A stretch of DNA of 64,000 nucleotides from Zopfochytrium polystomum (lineage: Eukaryota; Chytridiomycota; Chytridiomycetes; Chytridiales; Chytridiaceae). Below the pieces are notes generated by a model that searched no databases, was not told where the DNA came from, and was given only the letters and a program-made list of their open reading frames with translations. Every line of letters starts with the position of its first letter. Positions within the stretch are counted from its first letter, which is position 1. Both the position numbers and the translations under genes were made by a program. Positions 43,547 to 55,526 of this stretch are shown in pieces. The stretch is from the NCBI GenBank assembly GCA_025765615.1, contig JAIVFJ010000230.1, forward strand, positions 1-64,000. Direction: 5' to 3'.

Positions 43547-44377
43547 ATGCAGACCGACAACCCCATGTTCACCATCATCGACGGCCACGGTGACGGAAAT
43601 GGCGTCGACGGGGGAACCGTGTTCCGGCTGCCGGCGTCCACCTTTGCCGCCTTCCCGAACACGCTCCTCCACGATCGAACGCACCGCATCCTGCAGTTCC
43701 GCGATCCTTACTTGATCCAGTTGCCCGACTGCTCCCTGTCGTCTTTCACCGCGTCGTCCTGCCCTTCTACGACACGGCTGAGCGCTATTGGAACGTTCCA
43801 GTGCATCTCGCAGTCCCAAAGAACGTCCTCCTGTCGGCCGGCACTTTCCTCGGCAGGCTCGTCGAGGCCGTGGAGGTCGGCGAGCCGAGCGGCAACGCAG
43901 GAAGACGCCGACGGTGAGGCAGGCGAGCTTACGCCGCACCGTATCAATCACGATCTGCAGTTTCTTGGCATCCCGTCGCCGTTTGACCCGCGTGGTCGCT
44001 CTCTGTGTTTGCGTGGACCGCGACTGGAAGAGATGCTTTGTGGCGCATGGAGCCGGCGCTGGAGCAGATCGAGCGGGCACAAAAGGAGGCCGCAGAGCCG
44101 AATTTTCGATCCACCGCGCAGCGCCAGCAAGCGAACCCTCCACTACGTGGAAGACGGCGATGAAAGACTGGTCGGCGGAGAGCAGCCCTCTGTGCGAACT
44201 CGCCGTTGGAGCGCCGGCGCACGTGTGCGTCGCCGTCCCACCACGACGGGAGTTCGCACTGATTTGGGATTTGGTTTGGGGTCAGGCAAGTGGGTTGGCC
44301 CACAGACGCACAGACACACAACGCACACAGTTTCGGGCGTTGGGGAGTCTTCCAAAGTTTATGAATTTATTTTGTGA
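43547..44377 (+). CDS. T1/BTB (KCTD-type) domain protein, frame-disrupted
   Basis: ATG 43547 gives MQTDNPMFTIIDGHGDGNG, then VFRLPASTFAAFPNTLLHD and DPYLIQLPDC. In the next frame follow FHRVVLPFYDTAERYWNVP and VPKNVLLSAGTFLGRLVEA. This is the T1/KCTD-type BTB pattern: F-x-V-R-x-T-L-x-x-P-x-T-L, a DRDP-like strand, an ILxFYRTG helix and VPxxVPxxxLxxEL-x-FxG. Later frames read MEPALEQIERAQKEAAEP and AMKDWSAESSPLCELAVG. Three or more indels are needed and the end is uncertain; a hydrophobic open stretch continues to about 44632. T1/BTB domains oligomerise and often recruit Cullin-3 or form channel tetramerisation domains. I favour a KCTD-like adaptor since no channel follows. An LTR fragment lies immediately upstream. 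Confidence 0.55.
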   Translation: MQTDNPMFTIIDGHGDGNGVDGGTVFRLPASTFAAFPNTLLHDRTHRILQFRDPYLIQLPDCSLSSFTASSCPSTTRLSAIGTFQCISQSQRTSSCRPALSSAGSSRPWRSASRAATQEDADGEAGELTPHRINHDLQFLGIPSPFDPRGRSLCLRGPRLEEMLCGAWSRRWSRSSGHKRRPQSRIFDPPRSASKRTLHYVEDGDERLVGGEQPSVRTRRWSAGARVRRRPTTTGVRTDLGFGLGSGKWVGPQTHRHTTHTVSGVGESSKVYEFIL

Positions 44378-44639
44378 TTTGTCGTGGTGCGGGTGTTGTC
44401 GAAGTGGCTCTTCGGCGCTCAGGCATCGATGGGCACATGGGTTGCGCTCGCCGCTTGCACTCGGGTGTCTCTGGGTTCCCTGATACTGTCGTCCCTCCAG
44501 ATCGCTGCGGAGTGGGTCTGTATCTGCTCACACTCTGTTTTCTTCTTTTTTCGCCTGTTCTCTCCTTTCATTTTTTCGACCAAGACTTCACCACAGGAGT
44601 TCCTTATATGCAGCAATAGATATGGCTGGTGAAGTTGGT

Positions 44640-44760
44640 TCAGTGGTGTCCAACTTTGGAGGCCAATCGAATTGCGTAGGGAAGTTGCAGAGGGCTCTGT
44701 ATAGCTTGTTGGAAAGAGGAGATTCAGGCCTTTTTTGAATGCACTATTCCAAGTCCGGAT
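44640..44760 (+). pseudogene. Copia-like reverse transcriptase remnant
   Basis: A short stretch reads CVGKLQRALYSLLERG, resembling the copia reverse-transcriptase block VCKLxKALYGLKQ. It is broken by stops and has no flanking Pol domains. It lies 150 bases before a solo LTR of family 2, so association with that LTR family is possible but unproven. Confidence 0.4.
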
Positions 44761-44903
44761 TGAATGACCGAGTCAGCTGGTGAGGGCGCCGAAAATTTTT
44801 GGCCTTCCCAACCAGAAGGTCTCTAAGCTGATTCTGCTTGTTGAGATTGTTGTTCTGAGCTAGAATCTGTGGTTGATGCAGCCAGATAGCTGGCACGCTG
44901 ATG

Positions 44904-45314
44904 TGTAAACAGTCTACTCTGAGTGAGTGAGTGGAACGAGTGAATGAAGTGGAGGTGTGTGTTTGTGGGTGGTCCTTCTCCCCAACTTGGAGAGAAAGAG
45001 AAAAACTCTGTTATGAATTATTGATACATAATGATGATATGCATGCTATAATAGTTGCTAGGCAAGCATGACCCGCACAGGGTAAAAACCTCTCCTATAT
45101 TATCTGCTTGAGCAGAGGAGGAGGAAAACCGTTAAAAGCAGGTCCGTTCCAGTTAATACTCGGAGTATTTGTCAACAGTGCAAGCCAGTGCCAAGGTCTG
45201 CATTGGGTGGTGGCTCACTCTCCCATGGGCATTGTGAGAACGATAACTGACAGTCACAATAGGTTTGGGTCTGCCTTGTGCCTCTTGCTGCTAACCAGTC
45301 AGCTCGGCCTAACA
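44904..45314 (+). mobile_element. Solo LTR, family 2 (411 bp), uninterrupted
   Basis: Starts TGTAAACAGTCTACTCTGAG and ends CTCGGCCTAACA. It is the uninterrupted reference copy against which the nested insertion at 10757-11054 can be seen. Flanks TGATG and TTTAG do not match, so no target duplication remains. Confidence 0.9.
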
Positions 45315-46269
45315 TTTAGAACGGCAGGTAGTCAAATTGATCTACGTTGCACATTCATGTAAAATTGCGGCTCGTTTCGCCTCCTCCCGCACCTGTACTT
45401 TTCATAACGAGGACTAACAGGCTTCACCCAACAACAGAAACTGATTTGTCTGGACGAAGGCATGGTTGTTGCGATAGCCCGCTCGTAGTCCACATATTGT
45501 TTTGTGGAAAGATTTTGAGTTCCGCCTTCAAAGAGATGGGATGACTACACAATAATAACCCTAACCTAAAATAAAAAAGAATTGCCGACGCAGTTTCCTA
45601 ATCGCCGTAACTAACTTTCAGGCTTGGCTATTGTGGAGGACTCCTCGACACTGTCATGATCTTGGTAAGTCTGTAGAATATTTTTGTTTGTCCGTGCTCA
45701 CGACCGAGCAACTGCAAATCCCATTTTCTGTTCAAGCTCGACTCCCCGTTACAGTTTGGTCATTTCAAGACACCCCCATTTACCTATTTAAGGCTGGGGA
45801 CAACCCAGTACACCATCGCAACAATTCAAGAAGGAACCAATGGTGGGCTGCCGCTGGTTGGTGAGCCAATCGAATGAGCTGCGAATCAGTCTACTCGAAT
45901 GAGTGAGTGACTGAGTGAGTGACTGCGTTAGTGAGCGAGTGAGGGTACTTTACCATATCTATTCTTTCGGCATGCGTTGCGAGTCTGCGCCGTCCGAGCG
46001 GAAACGCGAAAAGCTGAGGCAAAAGAGAAATGCTGGGATTGGGTGTGTGGGGAAGGGAAGGAAAAACTCCCAAACAAAAAAAGGCCGCAACGCTTGGTCC
46101 TGCTCGACTGTTTGACTACTGCTACTCACTACTCACAAACCCCCCGCCCCCGCCCCGCATCCTCAGGAAGGGAAGAGAAGGTTAACGCGGAGAAGAAGAA
46201 GAAGAGGAGGAGGGAAGAGGAAGAATAAGAGAGAGGCGCAGATCGAACTGCTGGCGGCTGCCCCAGCAG
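45315..46269. other. Intergenic with a possible two-exon fragment
   Basis: At 45617-45664 an open stretch ends in CGGLLDTVMIL at a GTAAGT donor. After CAAG at 45737 an open frame reads LDSPLQFGHFKTPPFTYLR, LGTTQYTIATIQEG and NGGLPLVGEPIE before a stop near 45875. This resembles a small coding remnant of unknown type. The rest is the upstream region of the Q-rich/RGG gene; GAGTGA repeats occur around 45900-45940. Confidence 0.3.
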
Positions 46270-49200
46270 ATGATCCCAAACAACTACCTCCCAGCGTCGC
46301 TTGCTGGCAGAGCCACCGCGTTCGACCGCTTCGCTCCCTCGCCTTCGATGCCGTCGTCGCCGTCGCAGCTGCAGCCACCGCCTCCTCCCCCCTCATCGCG
46401 CTTTCAGATGAAGCATCATCACCATCCCCAGCAGCAGCAGCAGCCGATCCGCGCGATGCCAAACTTTGAGGGCTATCCTCATCCTCTGGACCGCGAGGAT
46501 TGGGCCTATCCGCAACAGCCCCTGCCTCGCCGCGGCGACCCCTTTTCGCGTCCTCAGTTCCCACCAGCAGCCGCCCACTACCCTGAACCGCGCGCCTGGC
46601 TCCATCCACCTCCACCAAGGGATCTACGCGCTGGCGCCGAGCTTGCTCCTGCGGATGGCGAAGAGGACTTTGTTACAGATGCCGCTGGAGTCGGCAGAGT
46701 TCAAGCATTACGAAAGGGTTGGAGCGCTGCGCCCCCTGGGATGCTGGACAGCTATCGTCGCATCCCGCCGGCGGATCTGCCGGCGTCAAGTGCTCCCGAG
46801 CGCTTGGCGCGAGCACCGCCGCCGCCACTCTCTCGCAATCGCGTGGATTCTGGAAGCGCCACTCGAACCGCTGCCGCCTCAAAATCTGGAGCGGACTTGA
46901 CCGATCGCCGCGCGAGAAACGGGTTAAGTCCTCAGGAGGAACATCAGGGCGGCGATTCCGACGTCAAATACGACCCAGAGCGATCTCCATCTAACCGCAG
47001 CATAGGTTTGTGGCGGACCCAATTGGATTTCGTTGTACCACTGTTTGGCTGAACAAAGCGTTCGAAAAAACAATTTGCAGTGTCGATTACACTCGATGAG
47101 TGTGATGCTTCAACGCAACAACGGCCGCCTGCACGCCAAGGCGTGAACGACCATGTGCCTGGCCCGCAATACGATCGACAGGAGCGACAGCGTTACGCTA
47201 GCGACCTGCGAGGTGCCGCCGGCCCCCCGCATCAATCACATTCTCAGGACGAGTTGCACTACGAGCCGTGGACACAGCAGCCTCGGCATCACCATCTGGA
47301 GGGTGTCACCCAAACGCGATTCGGACTCGCCCCCCAAGCTCCGTTGGCACCATCCACCGCGTCAGCTCCCGGCCATCCGCCTTTGAGCGACTTCGACAGC
47401 AGGCGCGGTAGTTTCGCTCAGCAGTCCGAAAGAAGTTCTGGGTTTTCAGAAGCCTCAGTGCGATCCGCGCCAAATCGCCACCACTACCCACTGTACCCCC
47501 CAACACCTGAAACTTTTGCAGAGCTTCGATCCGCCCGCCAACTTGCATCACGTGGTGCACCAGAGCACCCGACTGCGAGGGAAGTGTGGGGCGAGCCGCT
47601 GCCTGCTGTTCCACGCAGACCGCAGTTTCCAGAGAGCAGTCGGTTCCCAGGGAACGGATCCGTAACCAGAAACTATCGATCTGACGCGAGTGGACCTCCT
47701 CCACCATGGGAGTATTGGCCAGAATCATACCCTTTACCCGCGCGCTTCTACAGCCAGCAGCGTGCTTACAGGGACCACTGCGGGCCTTTTTTCGAAGACG
47801 AATACGGAGAAGTCCCTCGGCGCTTTGCAGATTATGACGCCCAATACAGAGGTCCGGCGTGGTACCCGCCCGAATTCGACTACCCTTCGGGAGAGCCGCC
47901 GTCAGCTGATCTGGACTTCGAAGCGCAATCCTTTGCCGCACAGCAGCACCCTAGTCGGCCTGTCCGACGCCCTCGTCCAATTACAAGACCGGTTCCACTG
48001 TCGCTGCCGGTGCAGCCCGACCCACGAGCATACCCGAGGTACTATCGCCGGCCCTACCCCACTCGTGCTGCGCCACCCGGTGGGATGTCCGAGTGGGACG
48101 TACCATATCCCCGTGACGACGAACAGTACGACATGTATGGATACTTTGATAACGCCGCAGAGATGCCAACGGTACCGCGTGGAGGAAGTGGCAACAACGA
48201 CGGTCACAGTAGGAGAAGCTCACCCCACCCGGCCCGCCGGCCCGTCTCGCGAAGCGAAGCGACAGCAAGGTCGGTGCGAAACTCGCCGGACCCAGCTGAG
48301 CTCGTGCTTGGAGAGGACGAGTTGTTTGAGCCGAAAGTGGGCATGGAACCAAAAGCGGAAGTTTCCGAGCCGCAGAATGAGCCGCAGAATCACGGGCCAG
48401 GGCCACAGGCGGAGGAAGAGGCCGCCGGAGCGGAGAATGGCTTTTCTATTGGCGCGCCGCCCAGTACCAGTCACTTTACTGGGATGGATCCTGGCTTTGG
48501 TCCAGCGGAAGTGGAGGACATCCACGTGTTTGACTTGGAAACACCCAGTATGAGAGAAAAGGTATCCGACCCGAAGAGTACGACAGAGGACAATACGGGT
48601 GATAAAGTGCCTGCCAGCGATGAAGCGATTGTGACGGACGCCGCTGAAGAAGCTCGGAGCGCGGTGGGTGAAACAGCTCCTGCCGAAAGCGAGAAACAGA
48701 AGCGTTCGATCGGCGAGGACGAGATGGCTCCTCCGCCGTCGCCGAAACGACGTCGGGAAGATGCAACCGACGGAGCACAAGTGGAGAACCGCAGCGCGAT
48801 GATGGAAGACGCCGGTCAGGGTGGCGGTGGTGGGGGAGCCGGCGAGTGTGCCAACGAAGCCATGGAGCGCTCGCCGCGGTCCCCGACTATTCCTCTTGAA
48901 GATGGCGATAACGATCGGGACGAAGGAAACAACAGCAAAGCTACCGCGGTAACAGCGACAATCGAACCAGTTGTTGCTGGGTCATCGATGGACGCTCGCG
49001 GTCAAGCGAACCCGGATCCCGGCATGCCTCTCGATGAACCTTCGTTCCAGTCGACTGCGGCAACTCCACTCTTGGCGGGCCAAGGGTCAATGGCGAGGAA
49101 GACGATACCGCCAGGAGGTGTGGCGGCGAACGTGGCTTGGCCAAACCCCTTCAAAAGAAAAAGAGGTCGTGCTCCAAAGAGGAATGAAGGCGCCGTGGAG

Positions 49201-50901
49201 CGGGCGGCGTTGATTGACGCAGCAACCGCGTCGTGGACGCAGCAGCAAATGCTCCTTTACCCGCAGCAGCAGCTCCTGCAGCAGCAGTCGTTGCAACTCT
49301 TGCAGTATCAGCGGGAACAACTGGCGGCGTTGCAAATGCTGCCTCTGGAGCAGCAGATGATGATTATGCAGCAGCAGCTCCCGCTTCTCCCACCCTACGG
49401 TTCTCCCGCTGTCGCTTCACCTCTAACCGCCTCCGCCGCTCCACCTCCTGCTGCCGCACCACCCGCCGCTCCATCTCCGGGTGCTGCACCAGCCGCCGTT
49501 CCGCCGCCCGCTGCCGGACAAGCTTTGTCGAGAAAGCAAAAGAGCAAGAACAAGAGGGAGAAAGCCCTTGCAGCAGCCGCCCTCAACCCTGCGCAGGCCG
49601 CGATACCCTCCAATAACCCACCGCCCGCGCCGGCAGCGGACTTGGCGGCAGCGGCGCCACCTCCGATGGATTCCGCGACCACCACGAGAGTCCCCGTTCA
49701 GTCAGGCCAGGCAAAGCCGAACGCTGCTAAACGGACCGAGTATGTGTGGAGGTACCCTACGACGTCGGTTCTGGACCGGCGCCGCGCGCCCGTGCTGCTG
49801 GCATTGGCGGCTCACGGGACGAATGCCAATTATGGCCGCGGCGGTAGCACTGGCGGAGTCGGCGGCGGCGGCAGCCTCGATAATCCGCAGGGAGCCGCGC
49901 CCACTCCCCCATCTCAGCAGCCAGAGCGCGCGGCGCCGCACAGGAAGTTGGCGGCTTCGACGGCAGCGATGGGGTCGGTGGCGGCGGCCGCGGCGGTGGC
50001 GGCCCAGGCGGTAGAGGCGAATCGGCAGAGCCACAGCGGCGCCGCAGCTGATACGGAAGGGCTAGCGGCAGCTGCGGAGGCGACCAGCGAAGAGCTGGCG
50101 CCGGCTGCGCCAGGGGCGGCTGCTGGACCGGCGACGGCGGAATCGATCACTCAGCCGTCGCTGCCGGCTGCAATGGTGGCTGCGATGGAGGCTTCGATAG
50201 ACGCTGCGGTGGAAGCTGCGGTGGAGGCTACGGTGGAGGCCGTCGACCAAATGAGGGATTCGGTGCCGCCAGTGACGACGCTCTCAGCACCTCCTCCGTC
50301 GGCTTCGGCGTCGGCTTCGGCGTCGGCGTCGGCCGTCAAAAGCCACTTGCGTGATCACGCCGAGGAGGTGTGCACTTGCACGCCGTTTTCCTTCGCCGCA
50401 ACTGCTGCTGCCGCTGCCATCGCCGCTGCCACTGGGCAATCGACATCTTCATTGCCCGGATGCATCTGCGAGCCCTCGGTCGCGACAACACCGCAAGACG
50501 ACTCGCCTGCGGTCCCCAGCGGACAAGAGATTGCCGCCGCTTCTTTGAACCGTGGGCCCCACTCGGGGACCAAAGAGCTCGCGGACGCTGGTGCTGGGGC
50601 GGTTGGCGAGCGCGAGGACGAAGACGACATGGAGGACGGCGAGATCCGAGCGGAGGATGCCGCACGGAAGGCTGGAGACGATGCGAAGCTGGATGACTCG
50701 TCGAGGGCGTCGGGGCCGAGGGGCAGGGACATGGGAGGTCGAGGTGCGCGAGGCGGGCGAGGGAGAGGGAAGGGGAGGGGGAGGAGAGATCCTGCAGCGG
50801 TGGCTGCGGCGGCCGTTGTTGCCGCAACGAGGGATGGCCGACCGCCCGTGCGCAGCGCCGCCAAGAAGGCGAAGTCGAGGTTTATGGATATGGATGATTA
50901 A
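46270..50901 (+). CDS. Large disordered Q-rich protein with RGG-type C-terminus
   Basis: Two exons in phase: 46270-47005 (donor G|GTTTGT) and 47081-50901 (acceptor TTTGCAG), giving 1,518 residues. No folded domain is recognised. Features in order: Pro/His/Gln-rich start; Tyr/Arg/Pro-rich part (about 250-620, many RRPYP, EYW and YPP units); acidic Ser/Glu part; NLS-like NPFKRKRGRAPKRNEG (about 940); a Gln/Leu-rich helix (QQMLLYPQQQLLQQQSLQLL, LEQQMMIMQQQLP) that could be a coiled coil or prion-like segment; Ala/Pro part with KQKSKNKREK; a short KRTEYVWRYPTTSVLDRRR block; Ala-rich helices; and a C-terminal GGRGARGGRGRGKGRGRRD and DMDD end. A nuclear RNA- or chromatin-associated regulator is inferred. 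In contrast to its neighbours it needs no frame repair. Confidence 0.75.
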
Positions 50902-51586
50902 CGACGCCTCCCAGTGTCGTCCACACGGCGTGGAATGGTTGGTAATCTCTCTCTTTTACAATAATGTAACCACTCCACTTCCAAGAAATGTTGCTTCCTT
51001 GGCCAACTGGCTCCCGTCCTTCTGTTACTCTTACCCTTGTTTTGTCGCTCACCTACTTCTGGCACGTAATTTTTTTCCTCCCCTGTTTAACTTGCGCCCC
51101 CCTCAGCACACTAGCAAGCAGCCAGACGGCCCAGAACTGGAAGAATTCGCCGATCTGAAGGGCAGCCGTGTTCTCTGTGCTTTTTGTGTAAGCGAGATTA
51201 GAAAGGGGACGCGAGTGCGGGTTTCCGCGCGACGTGGGCGTGTGCGCCGTTGGTCGATCCGTGGCCTGTCACCGACCGTGCCAAGAGGGAGGAAACGCGA
51301 AGCCTCTTTCTTTCCTTATAAGAATCGATTATTGATTATTGTTTTACGCGCGATGGCACTTTTTCCTGTCAAATCCTTATCCAAACGCGAAAAAAACAAT
51401 AACCCGTTTCGCTGTCCTCTCGCGTTTCTGCCGCATCACCGGCGCGATACCCACGTCACGCGTTGCGCGCCCCCCCTCGCTCCCCCTCCAAATCGACGGG
51501 GCAGAACACGAATTCTGCCCCGTCGAGGCTATCCATCGCTCTCCCCTCCTTCCCCGGCACGGCGCGGCAATTCAAAGAGCAACAAA
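50902..51586. other. Intergenic upstream of the channel gene
   Basis: 685 bases with no stops in one plus frame, but without coding-like composition. Probably 3' flank of the RGG protein and promoter or 5' UTR of the channel. Confidence 0.5.
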
Positions 51587-54500
51587 ATGAACGACCGATC
51601 GCTCTCCGCCACCGCGGGCGGAGCGGCGGCCAACGCGGCGGACTCGCTCGCCGTGTCGATCGGGTCCTTCAACCCCTCGATCGAGTCGCTGATCTCGGCG
51701 ACCCTGGAGCTGCAGGCCGATCTGCACCGCGAGATGGCCCAGCTGGAGCAGATGACGGAAACCGTCGATCGCCTCCGCACCGTGATGATCGCGACCGGTG
51801 GCAGTGACGGCGGCAGCGGCGGCAATAGCGCGGGCAGCGGCAGCAGACGGAGTAGCGGCAGGCTGGGCGGCAGGCTGGGCTTCGGGCTGGCCGGCGGGAC
51901 GCGAGGTGGCAGCATCAGCCGACGCGTCAGCCGTAGTGGCAGCCGGAGCAGCGGCAACTTTAGCGGCGCCGGAGGAGGAGGAGGAGGAGCTGGCGGCTTT
52001 GGTGCCGGATTCGGCTTCACCAGCTTTGGCGGAGGCGGCGGCTTCACCGGCTTTGGCGGAGGCGGCGGCGGCTGGCGGGACGCGCCCGCCGCCGCCAACC
52101 CGCGCCTCCTCCAGGTGCCCGGGCCGCCGCCGCCGCCGCCGTCGTCGTCACCTTCGTCGCACCACGGCCCGCCGGTGTACTTTCCGCGGCGCCGCGCCGC
52201 CGCACGGCCGCTCGACGACCACGTGCGGAGCTCGCTCGAGTGCATCCTCCGCGCAGGCAGCGTTAAGGGTAGGGTGGGTCCCGGCGGCGGCAGCGGGTTC
52301 CTCGCGGTTGCGGCGGCGGCGGGGGCGCTCCAGCCCGAGACGGCGGCGGCGGCGGCGGCGAGAGGCGTGGGGACGCCGGGCGACAGCAGTGCGCTCCTCG
52401 CGGCGACGACGGCGGCAGCTCTCCCGCCTGCGACCGCGGTCCGGGGGTTGTCGACGCCGCGCGCCAGCGGCACGTCGCGGTCGTCGCCGGCGCCGTCGCC
52501 CGCGTCGTCCCTGGGCCGCAGAGCGCCGCCGACGCCACCGCCGATAGCGCGCCGGGGCAGCGGCTCGTTCACGGCCAGCTCGATCGCGCCCGGCTGGGTT
52601 GCGGCCGGCTCCGTCGCATCGAGGCCGTCGGGGACTGGCTCCGCGGCGGACGATGGAGATGCGGGCGATGGGGATGGATGGTCGGCAGCAGACGCGGAGT
52701 ACCGACGGGCAGCCGAAGACGACGACGACGACGATGACCACGGTGATGAAGATGACGACGAAGACGGCGACGACGAGGACCCGGCGCCGCTGCAGCCGGG
52801 CGGAGGGCGGTACTGGCGCGGCGACGGGCCGCCGCCGCAGCGGCGGAAAGACTCTTCGCTGTACGCGGACGCGTTCCCGGTCGTTGACGCGGAGAACGTG
52901 GTGCAGCACAGCGTCTGCGAGACGGCGCCGCAAAACCAGATATCCGTGTTTTCGCTCATGGCGCTCCGCGGCGGCGGCACCAGCCCTGGCGCCGGGAGCA
53001 GCCCTAGTGGTACGGTAGGCCGCAACGCGAGCGGCGGTGTAGCTGCGTATTCCAGTGCGACGCGTGTGCCCTGGTATCATAGTTCGCCGCCCACGGCGGC
53101 GGCGACCACGGCGACGACGACAATGACGGCGGGTCCGGGCGGGTCGGTTCAGCCGCCGGCAACACCTCGCGAAGTTGCGGCCCCTGCCACGAGCCGAACC
53201 GCACCGATTGGGCAGCGCAACGCAGTGACGGTTTTGGCCGACGCGCAAATGCGCAGGCGCGGAAAGTCGGAAAGGTTCGCGAGGCGTTGGTCATTTTCCT
53301 CGTACTTTTTTTTTCCTTCTGGTATCACAAAAGCTAACGGACTTGTCGAGTATAGGGTCAAATCTTGGCAGATACTCTTCGTCAACGTCTGGACCGTCTT
53401 TGCAATCGGTAAGTTTGGACGATCGCGCAAAGGGCAAAAGTGTTGATTCTAGTGCGTGTGCATGGGCAGTGCTTCTCGTCAGCCTCCCAATCATCGTTCC
53501 TACCATCGCCGCGTTCCCAGACCTTTCGTGGCACGACTCTGTCGTCTCTGTCGCATATTGCCTGTTTTTTGCGACGGACATGATCGTACAAGATTGGATG
53601 CTCTCAATTCGACGCCGCCATCAACAGAAAGTAACACCCTCTGCCGCGCCGATCAACGCCAGCACTCGGTTTCGGCGATTCTTCAACCGTTTCAAGAGCT
53701 GGCGGCATTGCGCCGACATTATCACAGCGGTGCCCTTCGCAGCTCTGATATCTTTCCTTCCCGAGGAGAATGTTCCAAACCGGCACGTCGTCGCCTCCCT
53801 CAACCTTCTGTTCCTCTTCCACCTCCGCGGCCTGCCGGAGCGCTTTGAAGGATCCCGCGTCAGAGCGTTTGTCGAGCGCACAGTGCTGTTCCGCATCAGT
53901 TCGGCCGGCGCGGTCATGATTAGAATGTTTGTCGTGATATTCCTGTTTTTCCACGTGACGGCGTGCATCATGAACGTGCTCGTGTGGTTGCGGAACGAGT
54001 CGATTCCGCCGTTTGTCGACATCAACCTCGAAGGCTCGGGCGAGAAGCGGTGGGAGCGCTACTCGTGGGGACTCTTGGGCGCGATATCAAACTGCTTCAT
54101 GGTGACTTCGCCAATGCAGTAAGAGGGGCGGGGACGGCTTGGATTTCGACGTTTCTTTGTTGGATTGTAAACAAATAACCCTTTCTCCGCATCTGGCACT
54201 CGCAACAACCCGCTTGCTGTTACACAAAACCCAGCCCGAGCAGCCCGCACGAGATCTGGGTCTACATCTGCCTCATCAGCCTCGGCGCGTGCCTCTCCGC
54301 AACGTTCCACGGCGCCGTCGCGGCGTACTTTGCCGGCGAGCAGGGTAATCTAAACGGCCACTTTTCTCGCAAGATCGACCAGATGGCCGAGTACTTGAAC
54401 AACAAAAGAACCCCGCCCGACCTGACCTCCAAGGTCATTCAGTCCTTCCATTCAAAATACCAGGGTCGCTCGTTTGACGAAAAATCCATATTGGCGGGAC

Positions 54501-55257
54501 TCAACCCTTGCCTGCGGCAGGTATTGCATAAGGGACCACTAGACTGGAGTGGGATGGGAGGCATGAGAGGGAGGGGAAGCGAGCGGAACGTTGGTCGAGC
54601 TTGCAAGGCGGGTCCTGAAAGCTGTTTGCCTAACGTCAGCAACCCACTCTCCCACTCCGAAACAGGAGCTTCTGCTACACGACTGCAAACCTCTCGTTAT
54701 GTCTATCAGCCTTTTGAGCTTGCCCGAGAACGACCCGCGACAGTCCTGGATACTCCGGGAGCTGTCCTCGGGGCTGCAAACCGCTTGCTTTTCCCCAACA
54801 GAGTTCATTTACTGCGAGGGCCTGCCCGGAAGCGACATGTACCTCATTGTCGAAGGGATAGCAGCTGTGTCGGTGGCCAACATTTCGCTCGGGTATTTGG
54901 CGCCTGGGACCATATTCGGAGGTGAGCCATAAGTGCCAAGGAGTATTTACATTTCATTCCTTTTTCCCCTCTGTTCTCTTTCTGCTCTCTCTCCATTGCT
55001 GAGGAAATGCTCAGCATCATTCCACCTTTTCCGAATTTCATTTTTTTCTGATTTCGACAGAGCTGGCGATGTTCGCGCCCGGCCCGCGCCTGGAGACGGT
55101 CAAAGCAGTCACTCAGGTCAACTGCTTCGTGTTTCGCCATTCTCTGATTCAGAGTGTTGCGGACGTCATTCCCGAAGTGGCTGCGAGGCTGCTCAAGCTG
55201 CAGGACGAGCGTGTTGAGGCAGTACGCCAGTACTATGAGTCATCGAGCTGTGAATAG
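51587..55257 (+). CDS. Cyclic-nucleotide-binding-domain cation channel with 560-residue disordered N-terminus
   Basis: Six exons in phase: 51587-53274, 53356-53408, 53470-54118, 54235-54520, 54666-54921 and 55061-55257, giving 1,042 residues. Residues 1-560: a short helix (LELQADLHREMAQLEQMTE), Gly/Ser/Arg runs and an Asp/Glu tract. Then S1 (FVNVWTVFAIVLLVSLP), S2 (VVSVAYCLFFATDMIV), S3 (HCADIITAVPFAALISF), an S4-like helix with only a few basic residues (NLLFLFHLRGLPERFEG) and S5 (MIRMFVVIFLFFHVTACIM). The pore region is ERYSWGLLGAISNCFMVTSP, then S6 (EIWVYICLISLGACLSA). The C-linker has MAEYLNNKRTPPDLTSKV and FDEKSILAGLNPCLRQ; the cyclic-nucleotide domain has FIYCEGLPGSDMYLIVEG and IFGELAMFAPGPRLETVKA. 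Layout is HCN/CNG/EAG type. The usual GYG/GFG filter is replaced by CFMVTSP. Confidence 0.9.
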
Positions 55258-55526
55258 TCTTATTCCTTAAAATTCCCTGCCTCCTTCTTCCATCAAATTG
55301 CGTTGATCGCAACTGTGGCTGCGTTTGCCTTAAACTGTACCTTGTGGGATTGAAACAAAGTTGACAAACGGCAAGAACGGATTGGCCAACCTTCTGAAAT
55401 GCTGAGGACCTGCTCATTTATTCCCCTTCCTTTATTTCAAAGGCCAATAGCCAAGATCAAACCCGCTCTCCAAGTCACAGGTGCAAGTTTCGGAGCAAGG
55501 ACTGGTTATTAGAGCACCTCCAGACC

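Noticed and set aside
50552..51586. N-terminal extension of the channel frame back to 50552
   Set aside because: Overlaps the RGG protein end and non-coding DNA. The ATG at 51587 is the first with coding-like sequence after it.
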